DNA of 64,000 nt from the NCBI GenBank assembly GCA_934090795.1, contig CAKOJQ010000002.1, positions 1 to 64,000 of the forward strand. Direction: 5' to 3'. Below, one piece after another: positions 43,679 through 51,653 of the stretch (the stretch's first letter is position 1; each line of letters starts with the position of its first letter). Below the pieces are notes generated by a model, which had not been told where the DNA came from, did no database searches, and was given only the letters and a program-made list of their open reading frames with translations. The translations under genes and the position numbers were made by a program. The DNA comes from an uncultured Bacilli bacterium (lineage in GTDB: Bacteria > Bacillota_I > Bacilli_A > RF39 > UBA660).

Positions 43679-44533
43679 TTAGCGTAGTTTAATATCATAT
43701 AATGTATCAGCGTTGTTTTCTAGAGTTTCTGGATTTTCAAAAATATATTCTAGTAACTTAAGAGATTTAGCAAAGTAAAATCCATCTGCTATTCGTTCAT
43801 CAATAGTAATTCCAATATCTAACATTTTTCTTATTTCTATTTTACCATTAATTACTTTAGTTTCATCTTCAATTTTTCCAAAAGTAATCAAAGCTTCATT
43901 AGTTCCAAAATCAGTTAGATGATGATAAATAGAATTACAATTAATTGAACCTAAGTTAGATAAAAGGGCACTTTGATAATAAATTAAGTTTTCAGTAATA
44001 GAATCAGGGATTAAATCATGATTATCTAAAAATTTAAAAATTTTAATAATAATATATCTTATTAATTTAGGCATATGACCTATTTTGTCAACTAAATCAT
44101 CGGTATTATTAGTTTTATTGTTTCTTAGATTAGTTACTTTACCACTTGTTTTATCACTAATGGTTTTTAAATTATCATCTTTATTAATTTTTATAGAGGT
44201 AAATACTTCTTCAGAATGGTCAGTAAATTCTTTTTTAGCAACAAAGCCTAAAGAAACGTATTTACGATCATAAAATGTTTTATTAATTATAAATCTATTT
44301 AGTAATGGTCTATTATAAATTAGTTTTCCAATTGCAATGCAAAAAGTATGAAAGTAAGTTAAATTTTTATAGTCATCTTTCTTTTTTAATTTGTTAACAT
44401 ATTCAACTAATTTAGTAACATCAATTTTAGAAGATATATATACATCTGAATCACATCTTTTAGGCATGATTTCTAACATTAAATTGTGCATTCCGTCTAT
44501 ATCTTTTACTTTAATTCCATCTCTTCTATTCAT
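43679..44533 (-). CDS. CAT-fold acyltransferase-like protein lacking the catalytic His
   Basis: A 284-aa protein of the 2-oxoacid dehydrogenase acyltransferase / chloramphenicol acetyltransferase superfamily. It has YVSLGFVAKKEF, the LSNLGSI strand, TFGKIEDE and a final DIGITIDERIADGFYFAK. The last motif is normally DHRxxDG with the catalytic His; here Glu stands at that place, so normal acetyl transfer looks lost. There is no lipoyl or peripheral-subunit-binding domain. ATG 44533 follows GGAG; a TTG five codons earlier is rejected. It may bind an acyl substrate or act structurally. Confidence 0.75.
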   Translation of the reverse strand: MNRRDGIKVKDIDGMHNLMLEIMPKRCDSDVYISSKIDVTKLVEYVNKLKKKDDYKNLTYFHTFCIAIGKLIYNRPLLNRFIINKTFYDRKYVSLGFVAKKEFTDHSEEVFTSIKINKDDNLKTISDKTSGKVTNLRNNKTNNTDDLVDKIGHMPKLIRYIIIKIFKFLDNHDLIPDSITENLIYYQSALLSNLGSINCNSIYHHLTDFGTNEALITFGKIEDETKVINGKIEIRKMLDIGITIDERIADGFYFAKSLKLLEYIFENPETLENNADTLYDIKLR

Positions 44534-44644
44534 TTTTAATATCTCCAATCTTAAAAAATTATAACATTTATGAAATTATATGTCTATTTTCTAGGCAAAA
44601 TTTATAAAATTGTGCTATAATATGGCTATTGGATGGAGGGAATT

Positions 44645-44761
44645 ATGAAAGTTTATAAAAAAGAATTACCTAAAAATGTTAGAAAAATGTTTAAATACGA
44701 AAAAGGTGTTAAGGTAAAAGTTTTAAATAGTTTATACTATGGCAAGAAGAAACAAAAGTAG
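44645..44761 (+). CDS. Small basic protein, 38 aa
   Basis: A 38-codon gene starting MKVYKKELPKNVRKMFKYEK and ending NSLYYGKKKQK. It is strongly basic, with 13 Lys or so, and has no hydrophobic segment. GGAGGG lies 7-8 bp before the ATG, and a terminator overlaps the stop, which together argue for a real gene. The basic character suggests RNA or nucleoid binding, but no family is recognised. Confidence 0.6.
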   Translation: MKVYKKELPKNVRKMFKYEKGVKVKVLNSLYYGKKKQK

Positions 44762-44772
44762 TTTCTTTTTTC
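44747..44772 (+). terminator. Terminator of the small basic protein gene
   Basis: AAGAAAC (44747-44753) pairs with GTTTCTT (44761-44767), followed by T. The left arm lies inside the coding end. Confidence 0.75.
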
Positions 44773-44814
44773 GTATAATTTTGCTAAATTAAATATGGTT
44801 TGGGATGATAAGTA

Positions 44815-45918
44815 ATGGATACAAATAAATTTTCAAAATTTATAAAGGAATTGAGATTGGAGCGTGGACTTAGTCAGGAACAGTTAGCTGAGAAATTATT
44901 TGTTCATAGGACTACAGTTAATAAATGGGAAAATGAGGATATAATTCCACTTAATGATAAGTTAATTTCGATTGCTAACTTTTTTGATGTTTCAATAGAT
45001 GAATTATTAAATGGTAAAAGAAACGAAAAAAATGTTGATACAACAGTTACTAATAATACTTTAATTACTCTTATTAAATCTAAAAGTAGAAATAAAAAGA
45101 TAATATTTTTTTTAGCAATTGGATTTTTGGTGATTTTAGTTAATTTCTTACTTTATTATTTTATTAGTACTTATAATTCAGTTAAAGTTTATAGATTGTA
45201 TGGTGAAGCAGATTCTATTAGAATGAGAGATGGACTTGTATTTATTTCTAAAGAAAAAGTTTATTTTAGACCTGGTAATTTTTATGATGAGGATGACAAT
45301 TTACTAGATGTAGATTTAATTAGATTATATTATTTTGATGAAAAAGATAATGAAGTTATTTTATTAACTGGTGGTGCTAAAACATTAATTATTGAATTAG
45401 AACAATCACAAGAAACTTTTATGAATTTATTAAATAATAATAAGGATCTTTATTTAGATGCTTGTTATAATAAATCATGTACTAAAATTAAACTAAAATA
45501 TTTTAATGATTTTAAAAATAATGATATAATGGTCAATAATTTAAATGATGAAAGTGTAATTAGAGTAAGTACTGGTACTAAAACAAAAGATGATTTAATA
45601 AAAAGTTTACTTAGTAATGGTTTTAAATATGATAATGAAGTTGGATATTATTATTTAAATGAAAATGAAGTAAAATATTCTTATTTTCCATCAAGAAATT
45701 TTATTAAGGTTCATGTTTCTTCTAATAGTATAATAGAGGTGTTTTCAGTTTACATGGATAACTTAAAATTAGAGTATACGTATTTTGTCAATAATGAACC
45801 TGTGAAATCTATTGAATTTTATGATTGTACCAATAAAAATGGTAAAAATTATAATTTATTTTTTAATCTATATAATCAGTATTTATCTAAGTATTTTAAG
45901 GATTTTTTAGAGGTGTGA
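44815..45918 (+). CDS. XRE-family HTH protein with membrane anchor and external domain
   Basis: A 367-aa protein. Residues 5-62 form a Cro/CI helix-turn-helix (IKELRLERGLSQEQLAEKL, HRTTVNKWENEDIIPL). A membrane helix lies at about 97-118 (IIFFLAIGFLVILVNFLLYYF). The remaining 245 residues are extracytoplasmic, rich in Asn/Tyr, and not recognised. This layout suits a one-component regulator that senses something outside the cell and acts on DNA. The next gene encodes an unusual secreted protein and may be its target or signal. Confidence 0.82.
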   Translation: MDTNKFSKFIKELRLERGLSQEQLAEKLFVHRTTVNKWENEDIIPLNDKLISIANFFDVSIDELLNGKRNEKNVDTTVTNNTLITLIKSKSRNKKIIFFLAIGFLVILVNFLLYYFISTYNSVKVYRLYGEADSIRMRDGLVFISKEKVYFRPGNFYDEDDNLLDVDLIRLYYFDEKDNEVILLTGGAKTLIIELEQSQETFMNLLNNNKDLYLDACYNKSCTKIKLKYFNDFKNNDIMVNNLNDESVIRVSTGTKTKDDLIKSLLSNGFKYDNEVGYYYLNENEVKYSYFPSRNFIKVHVSSNSIIEVFSVYMDNLKLEYTYFVNNEPVKSIEFYDCTNKNGKNYNLFFNLYNQYLSKYFKDFLEV

Positions 45919-45940
45919 ATGACATTCACTACCTTTTTTA
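45911..45940 (+). terminator. Terminator of the HTH-membrane gene
   Basis: AGGT-GTGAAT pairs with ATTCAC-T-ACCT, followed by T. The stem includes the stop codon. Confidence 0.75.
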
Positions 45941-45982
45941 GTTAATATGCGTTATGGTTGAACTAGGAAAGGAGTGTGATGT

Positions 45983-46744
45983 ATGTTTAAACTAGTTAAG
46001 TTATCTTTAGTTTTTATTGGTGTGTTATTTGCAATTAATACTTCAAGTATTATTGTCCATGCAGATGATTACTTTTATACTAATAAGAACGGAGTAAGCA
46101 TGACGGAAGAACAATATAATTTCTTAGGTGAATTATACTTTGATGGTTATCAAGAACATATTACGCAAGATAAGTTTAATAAATATTTGACCATGGGATT
46201 ATATGATGAAAAAGTTTACAAGAAAGAAATAGAAGATTTTGATGATGGTGCCTTATCACCTAAAGCCTTAATTCATGAGACAACAGCAAAAAAATTAACT
46301 CTTGCCTATTCTTGCAGTGGAAAATATTGTACGATGGTAACTGGACTCGATTGGAAAGGTATACCAAAAGTAATTAGTTATGATGTTATTGGTTCATATT
46401 TATATGGCAATTTAACAAGAATGACAAATCCAACTACTTTTTTATACTGGTCTGGACAATCAATTGAATTTACTGATAGAGTTTATAGTGGTACAGGATA
46501 TGGTTGTACAGCTTTATTACAAAAAAGTTCTGTTCTTATGACAATTGTTCAGGACGTTGATATTTATGTAAATGGTAGTGGTACTTTTTATTCTTCTTAT
46601 CAACATGCTACTAAGAGAATAACTTTAGAGACTAGCAAAAAATATACAACTGGCTTTGGCGGTGATGGTGGTGTGTTCTTCTTCTATGGTTCTGCAGTCG
46701 GAGTCTATGATCAAATGGGTGGTGTCGATGTACATCTATCTTAA
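45983..46744 (+). CDS. Secreted protein of atypical composition
   Basis: A 253-aa protein with a classical signal peptide (LVKLSLVFIGVLFAINTSSIIVHA, cleavage after VHA or so). The mature part has three Cys (SCSGKYC and YGCTA), Gly-rich beta sections and ends in GGVDVHLS. Its codons use more C and G than neighbours (GCC, CTC, GGC, GTC), which suggests acquisition from elsewhere. A strong AAAGGAG ribosome site precedes it. It resembles Firmicute secreted proteins near bacteriocin or surface loci only in general terms; the function is unknown. Confidence 0.75.
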   Translation: MFKLVKLSLVFIGVLFAINTSSIIVHADDYFYTNKNGVSMTEEQYNFLGELYFDGYQEHITQDKFNKYLTMGLYDEKVYKKEIEDFDDGALSPKALIHETTAKKLTLAYSCSGKYCTMVTGLDWKGIPKVISYDVIGSYLYGNLTRMTNPTTFLYWSGQSIEFTDRVYSGTGYGCTALLQKSSVLMTIVQDVDIYVNGSGTFYSSYQHATKRITLETSKKYTTGFGGDGGVFFFYGSAVGVYDQMGGVDVHLS

Positions 46745-46773
46745 TACGAAGTTTTATAAATATTTTGTCTGGT

Positions 46774-46837
46774 CTTTATCCAATGCAGATAAGGATAAAG
46801 GCATGTTTAAATTTCAAAAACAATAAATGTTTTGAAA
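46774..46837 (+). other. Two hairpins in a 3' untranslated region
   Basis: CTTTATCC/GGATAAAG (46774-46781 with 46793-46800) and TTTCAAAA/TTTTGAAA (46812-46819 with 46830-46837) stand in series before the terminator. Neither has its own T run. Confidence 0.5.
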
Positions 46838-46849
46838 CGAACTTTTGGG

Positions 46850-46884
46850 CTAGAAGCAAATAGAAAGGGGCTTCTAGTTTTTTC
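46850..46884 (+). terminator. Terminator of the secreted protein gene
   Basis: CTAGAAGC (46850-46857) pairs with GCTTCTAG (46870-46877), followed by six T. Confidence 0.9.
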
Positions 46885-46943
46885 GTGTTAATTTTTCTTT
46901 ATGAAGAACTGTATTTGTGGTATGATTATTTAGAGGGATATAA

Positions 46944-47588
46944 ATGAAAAAAATAATTATATTAATATTAAGTATAACCTTACTATGTGGCTGTACCAAA
47001 ATAGATAATAATAATATAGAACAAATAATAAATAAAGTAATATCTTGTAAAAGTAATAACGCTAATGAATATAAAAATGGTTATAAGTTTTATTTACCAT
47101 CTAATTTAATGATAGATAAAATTAATGAAAGAAATATTGTGTTTAGAGAAAATGGTCTTAAATATTATATGTTTGTAGATATTGTTAGTTATTATCATAA
47201 AGTAGAGAATAGTTATAAAATTAAAGATAATGCATATATGAGTAAGTTAATTAATTATGATAATAAGAGTGGATATATTGAAATAAATTTAAAAAATGAT
47301 AAATATTTAATTGAAATAATGTATAATTATGCTAAAATAGAAGTGATAGTAGATAGTGATGATATTGCTAACGCTATTGCAAATAGTTTAATTATCTTGT
47401 CTTCAGTAGAGTATAATGACGATATAATTGAAAATTTGCTTGAGGAAGATGTACTTAACTATAGTGAGGAAAGTTTTAATATATTTGAGACTAATTCAAA
47501 TGATTCAAACTTTCTAAAAGTGGTAGAAGAGTATGATAATTATAAAGATGATGAAGTACCAGATTATGATTTAATAAAAGGAGAATAA
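46944..47588 (+). CDS. Lipoprotein of unknown function
   Basis: A 214-aa lipoprotein with signal peptide and lipobox SITLLCGC (lipidated Cys about residue 17). The mature part includes YKFYLPSNLMIDKIN and VFRENGLKYYMFVDI, a beta-rich domain, and an acidic tail ending EYDNYKDDEVPDYDLIKGE. It is the first of four tightly spaced genes on this strand, the next starting 3 bp later. No family recognised. Confidence 0.75.
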   Translation: MKKIIILILSITLLCGCTKIDNNNIEQIINKVISCKSNNANEYKNGYKFYLPSNLMIDKINERNIVFRENGLKYYMFVDIVSYYHKVENSYKIKDNAYMSKLINYDNKSGYIEINLKNDKYLIEIMYNYAKIEVIVDSDDIANAIANSLIILSSVEYNDDIIENLLEEDVLNYSEESFNIFETNSNDSNFLKVVEEYDNYKDDEVPDYDLIKGE

Positions 47589-47591
47589 CTA

Positions 47592-48467
47592 ATGAGTGTT
47601 TTTAAAAAAATAAAAGATGTATTATTTGATATAGAAGATGATGAAGAAGAAACTACATATGAGAAAAAGAGTGTGGTAAAGGAAAGTAATCCAATAAAAG
47701 AGGTTAAAATGCCTGTTGAAGATAAAGATGATGATGTTGTTAGTGAGCCTCCTAAAAAGACAAGTAATTTTAATTTTCCTTTAGATTTTGATGATGATTT
47801 ACCAACTAGAAGTGACAAGGATTTAAGTGTTAATAAACGTAATAGTTATTCACAAACAAGTAGTAATAGTAGTTTTTTTGAAGATGATTATGATGTTCCT
47901 AGAAGAAATAGAGATGAATATGTTGTAAAAGAGCCTGAAAGAAAGAGAGAACAACCTAGAGATTATTCTAAATTCATGCAACAAAAGAAGGAAGAAAAGA
48001 AGAAAATATTTACTCCATCTCCTGTAATATCACCTGTTTATGGAGTTTTAAATCAAAATTATACTAAAGATGATGTAATTATTAAAACTGATACTGGGGT
48101 AAAAGGACCAAGTTTAGAAGATGTTAGAAAAAAAGCGTATGAAATGAAAAAAGAGGTAGAAAATAAAAAGGTAGAGGATGAATTTGCTGAACCTTTAAAA
48201 ACATTAGATGAAATTCTTATAAGCAATCAAGAAATTCAAAAAGATAAGCCTTTAGAAGATGATATTTTACCTGATGTTTCTGAAGAAATTGCTAAAGAAG
48301 AAGTTGTAAGTGATAATGAAGAGGTTGAAATTACTACTGAAATTCCTAAAGTTGAAGAAAAGAAAAGTGAAATAGAAACAAAAGATGGTGAAGATGATAC
48401 TTTAGAAAAAGATTTATTTAACTTAATAGATTCTATGTATGAAAATAAGGACGAGGAGGAAGAATAA
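47592..48467 (+). CDS. Acidic, low-complexity cytoplasmic protein
   Basis: A 291-aa protein rich in Glu, Asp and Lys and probably largely disordered. It has a short N-terminal helix (SVFKKIKDVLFDIEDD), Pro/Arg-rich middle sections (RKREQPRDYSKFMQQ; FTPSPVISPVYGVL) and a C-terminal helix ELFNLIDSMYENKDE-like (actual DLFNLIDSMYENKDEEEE). The conserved-looking islands PVYGVLNQNYTKDDV and DLFNLIDSMY could be binding sites for partners, perhaps the cell division or envelope machinery. Second gene of the four-gene operon. Function unknown. Confidence 0.65.
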   Translation: MSVFKKIKDVLFDIEDDEEETTYEKKSVVKESNPIKEVKMPVEDKDDDVVSEPPKKTSNFNFPLDFDDDLPTRSDKDLSVNKRNSYSQTSSNSSFFEDDYDVPRRNRDEYVVKEPERKREQPRDYSKFMQQKKEEKKKIFTPSPVISPVYGVLNQNYTKDDVIIKTDTGVKGPSLEDVRKKAYEMKKEVENKKVEDEFAEPLKTLDEILISNQEIQKDKPLEDDILPDVSEEIAKEEVVSDNEEVEITTEIPKVEEKKSEIETKDGEDDTLEKDLFNLIDSMYENKDEEEE

Positions 48468-48469
48468 TA

Positions 48470-48760
48470 ATGACATTTATGGAAGTTTTACCGGTTATTA
48501 TTTATATTTTACTTATAATTTTATTAGTTATTGGTATAATTTTAGGAATAAAACTTATAATTACAATAGATAATTTCAATTATTTAATTGATGATGTAAC
48601 TAAAAAAGTAAAAAGTTTAGATAAAGTATTTAATGTATTTGACTTATTTACTAATAAAATTGGATTTCTTACTGATTATGTTGCTAATTTTGTTAAAGGA
48701 ATTGTCGATAAAATTGTAAGTTTAAAGAAGAGAAAGGAAGAGGAAGACGATTATGAGTAA
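48470..48760 (+). CDS. Small membrane protein (DUF948-like)
   Basis: A 96-aa protein with one long hydrophobic helix (residues 5-32), an amphipathic coiled coil (IDNFNYLIDDVTKKVKSLD) and a charged Lys/Glu tail. The plan matches the DUF948 group, often found beside YtxH proteins, and indeed the next gene encodes one and overlaps it by 8 bp. The pair may organise at the membrane under stress. Confidence 0.65.
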   Translation: MTFMEVLPVIIYILLIILLVIGIILGIKLIITIDNFNYLIDDVTKKVKSLDKVFNVFDLFTNKIGFLTDYVANFVKGIVDKIVSLKKRKEEEDDYE

Positions 48761-49160
48761 AAAAGGTGGATTATTTGCTGGACTAGCAGTAGGTGCTACA
48801 TTAGGATTATTATTTGCACCAAAAAAGGGTGAAGATACTAGAAAGGATTTAGTTAATAAGATGAAAAATCTTTGGGAAAAAGCTAAAGATATTGAATATG
48901 ATGATGTAAAAGAATCTATTGAAAAATCTATTAATGATATCCAAAATGAATTAAAAGATTTAGATAAAGAAAAAGTAGTTTCTATTGTTAAGAAAAAGGG
49001 AAAAGAAATTGAAAAGAAAGCTAATGATTTATATAATTTAGCTGTTGAAAAGGGAACTCCTGTTTTAGAAAAAGCTGCTTCTGATGTAAGACAAAAAACA
49101 ATTGATGTTTTAAACGAAACTGTTGCTAAATTAGAAAAAGCAGGTAATAAATCAAAATAA
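48753..49160 (+). CDS. YtxH-like protein
   Basis: A 135-aa protein whose start, KKGGLFAGLAVGATLGLLFAPKKGEDTRK, is diagnostic for YtxH (PF12732); in short, GLAVGATLGLLFAPKKG. A Gly/Ala membrane helix is followed by a long coiled coil with regular Lys/Glu spacing. YtxH is a general stress protein of Bacillus with no known biochemical role. Last gene of the operon, ended by the terminator shared with the convergent PIN gene. Confidence 0.85.
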   Translation: MSKKGGLFAGLAVGATLGLLFAPKKGEDTRKDLVNKMKNLWEKAKDIEYDDVKESIEKSINDIQNELKDLDKEKVVSIVKKKGKEIEKKANDLYNLAVEKGTPVLEKAASDVRQKTIDVLNETVAKLEKAGNKSK

Positions 49161-49190
49161 AAGTAACTTTTTTATAAGTTATTTTTTATT
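49158..49190. terminator. Bidirectional terminator
   Basis: TAACTT (about 49164-49169) pairs with AAGTTA (49176-49181), extended by A and T tracts with a small bulge. It stands between convergent operons. Confidence 0.65.
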
Positions 49191-49678
49191 TTGTCTAGTA
49201 AAGCATTAATGTCATTTATTGGAATTCTTGTTTTATTATTTGCTTTTAATAGATGGCATGCTTTTATTGTTTTAGATTTAGATATTTTGTGTTTATCATA
49301 CATTAATTTTATAATTTTGAGTGTTCGATAGACTTCAATACCATTATGTTCAGAAAAATTTTTAAGTCTTTTATCTCCCGTTGCTAAAATTCCTTCATAG
49401 TCTCTTGCTATTATAAAATTAATTAAATCATATGTTGATAATTTTTTCTCAATTGCAGATATTTTACTGACTTCCAAAAGTTGCAGATTAGTTGTAGGTA
49501 AAGTTTTAAACTTTTCAATCATTTCAATATTACCTGTTTTGTTATTTATTTCATCATTTTTAACTAAGTCACTAATATAAACATTATCAAAATTAATAAA
49601 TTCTTCTAGAATATTGGCATTAAATAAATCAGTTATAATGTTTGTATCAGTAATTATTATTTTCTTCGTTATACTCAT
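49172..49678 (-). CDS. PIN-domain protein (putative RNase toxin)
   Basis: A 168-aa protein with the PIN fold acidic residues: KKIIITDTNIITDLF (first Asp near residue 11), a middle DLINFIIARDYEGILATGDKRL (Asp pair) and a small C-terminal helix region. PIN domains are metal-dependent RNases, often toxins. It starts inside the end of the XRE-M78 gene (32-bp overlap), and the overlapping part encodes the first strand, so the start is required. The partner gene would be the antitoxin or regulator. Confidence 0.8.
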   Translation of the reverse strand: MSITKKIIITDTNIITDLFNANILEEFINFDNVYISDLVKNDEINNKTGNIEMIEKFKTLPTTNLQLLEVSKISAIEKKLSTYDLINFIIARDYEGILATGDKRLKNFSEHNGIEVYRTLKIIKLMYDKHKISKSKTIKACHLLKANNKTRIPINDINALLDKIKNNL

Positions 49679-50675
49679 CAGTTGTTTCTCCTAGTAATTC
49701 ACATGCTTTATTAAAAGTTATGAAATCACTTGATTCTAATTTGTGAACTAATCTTTTAAATTCACAAGATTTTTCAGGCGGAATTGTTGATATTTTAATT
49801 TTATCATGTATTTCTTCTCGTAATTTTTTATAAGTGAATTCTGATATAATATTTAATTCTTTAAGTCTATGAGTAGTAGCAGTATAACTAACTTTATATT
49901 CTTTTACAAATGATGTAATTTCAAATAAACTGATATTTTTTCTTTTACTACCAAATTCATTAATTACTGCTTGTTTTGGCATTAATAAGGAACTAGCAAA
50001 TTTATTGCATATTTTTTCTTCATCAGATTCTTTAATATTTAATAGTAAATGACCTAATTCATGAGCTATGGTAAATCTTTGTCTTGCTCCGTCTAATTGA
50101 TCTTCAAGGATAGTGATAACTGGAATATTATTTATTATTTCACTAAAACCATCAAATCCATTAAATTTGTTGTAAATATTTTTTATTTCAATAATAATAA
50201 TTCCTAAATTTTCTAAAAGTGATGTTAAATCAGATATTGGTTGAATATCAGAAATATTAATTTTTTTTCTAAAATTATCAACAATATTTTCAATTTCATT
50301 TATGTTAATACAAGAATATTTTTTGAATTCTAAATGATTTTGATTAAAATCCATTAACTCAATTACTTCTAGATAATTTGCTATGTTATTTTCAATAACA
50401 TTTTTTAACAAGTTTAGATTTTCTCCAGTTAATGTTTTTTTCTTTCTAAATGATGAAAAATTTAGAGATGGTTTATTATATATTTTTAAAAGTTCTACAG
50501 TTGTAACATTATAGGCATTTGCAAATTCGATTATTTTTTTAGAATCTGGTATTATTAATCCTTTTTCATATTTTGATATAGCTGTTGCTGACATATTTAA
50601 AAGATTTCCAGCTTGCTTTAAGGATAAGTCTTTTAAGAGTCTTGTTCTTTTTAAATTATTTCCTATTTCGTTCAT
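49647..50675 (-). CDS. XRE-HTH / ImmA-IrrE (M78) metallopeptidase fusion
   Basis: A 342-aa protein. Residues 4-60 are a Cro/CI helix-turn-helix (LKRTRLLKDLSLKQAGNLL, MSATAISKYEKG). From about residue 195 on comes an ImmA/IrrE peptidase domain with the zinc motif FTIAHELGHLLLN. Such proteins cleave or regulate repressors and also serve as the antitoxin half of toxin-antitoxin pairs. The overlapping PIN gene makes the second reading likely. It is the first gene of the unit and probably represses it. Confidence 0.87.
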   Translation of the reverse strand: MNEIGNNLKRTRLLKDLSLKQAGNLLNMSATAISKYEKGLIIPDSKKIIEFANAYNVTTVELLKIYNKPSLNFSSFRKKKTLTGENLNLLKNVIENNIANYLEVIELMDFNQNHLEFKKYSCININEIENIVDNFRKKINISDIQPISDLTSLLENLGIIIIEIKNIYNKFNGFDGFSEIINNIPVITILEDQLDGARQRFTIAHELGHLLLNIKESDEEKICNKFASSLLMPKQAVINEFGSKRKNISLFEITSFVKEYKVSYTATTHRLKELNIISEFTYKKLREEIHDKIKISTIPPEKSCEFKRLVHKLESSDFITFNKACELLGETTDEYNEENNNY

Positions 50676-50896
50676 AAATTTCTCCTATTGGTTTATATTT
50701 TATCATCAAAAGGATGAAATGTAAACTCAAATATAGTATTATTGTAATGTAATTTAATTTTCAAACTTAAAACACGCTTTTAAAAAAACGTGCATTTACT
50801 TTGAGAATTAAATTTGATTTAACTTTTGTTGAATTTTGAATTGACTATTAAATAATCAAGTGTTATTATAATTTACAAGTTATGGGGGAATGACTT

Positions 50897-51625
50897 ATGT
50901 ACGAAAGTAAAAAAGTAAAATTTAATTGGAAAGGGTTAATTGTTAAAATTCTTATTATACTTGCTATCTTAATATTATTTTTAATGATATTTCCATTAGG
51001 TGGTAAAAAGAAAGATAATTATAGCAATGGTTTTAAAGATAATTTAACTAAATTAAAAGATGTTGGTGGTAGTTATTTTGGAAAAGATAATTTACCTAGT
51101 GAAGTTGGTGATTCTATTAAAGTATCATTAAAAGATTTGATTAATGATAAAAAAATTGATACTTTGAAGGTTGGTAAGACAACATGTAATGAGAATGATA
51201 GTTATATTAAAATTGTTAAGAAATCTAAAGGTTATGAACTTGAAACTACATTAATTTGTGGAAATGAGAAAAATACTTCTTATAGTTATCTAGGATGCAT
51301 TGATAATTGTGAAGAAGAAACAACAACTACAACAACAACGACTTCTACAAAGAAAAAAACTACTACTAGTAAAGTAGTAAGAACATCTAAAATAACAACA
51401 ACTACAACAACTACCAAAGCTAAATATGCTGTTATCTTTAATAGAAATCTGGGTTCTGATGTAACAACTATTTATGTTAATAAAGGTGGTATTGTAGGAA
51501 AGCCTGTTGATCCAGTTAGAGAAGGTTATGTATTTGATGGTTGGTATTTAAATGGATACAAATATGAATTTGATACTCCAGTTAATTCAAATATAATTCT
51601 TATTGCTAAATGGGTTAGAAAATAA
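50897..51625 (+). CDS. Surface protein with InlB-type repeat
   Basis: A 242-aa protein with an N-terminal membrane helix (LIVKILIILAILILFLMIF), an external domain of about 100 residues with two Cys pairs, a Thr/Lys-rich linker (residues about 140-175, many ACA/ACT codons), and one C-terminal InlB B-repeat (GYVFDGWYLNGYKYEFDTP, ILIAKW). B-repeats bind surfaces or carbohydrate in Listeria and gut bacteria. The protein probably extends from the membrane through the wall. GGGGGAA precedes the ATG. Confidence 0.82.
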   Translation: MYESKKVKFNWKGLIVKILIILAILILFLMIFPLGGKKKDNYSNGFKDNLTKLKDVGGSYFGKDNLPSEVGDSIKVSLKDLINDKKIDTLKVGKTTCNENDSYIKIVKKSKGYELETTLICGNEKNTSYSYLGCIDNCEEETTTTTTTTSTKKKTTTSKVVRTSKITTTTTTTKAKYAVIFNRNLGSDVTTIYVNKGGIVGKPVDPVREGYVFDGWYLNGYKYEFDTPVNSNIILIAKWVRK

Positions 51626-51653
51626 AAAAGTTAGAATTTATTCTAGCTTTTTT
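51624..51653. terminator. Bidirectional terminator
   Basis: AAAAAAGTTAGAA pairs with TTCTAGCTTTTTT around TTTA, with one T-G pair. It serves both the InlB-repeat gene and uvrB. Confidence 0.85.

Noticed and set aside
47564..47818. 84-codon minus-strand frame, Ser-rich
   Set aside because: It is antisense to the acidic protein gene; Ser runs mirror Asp/Glu codons.
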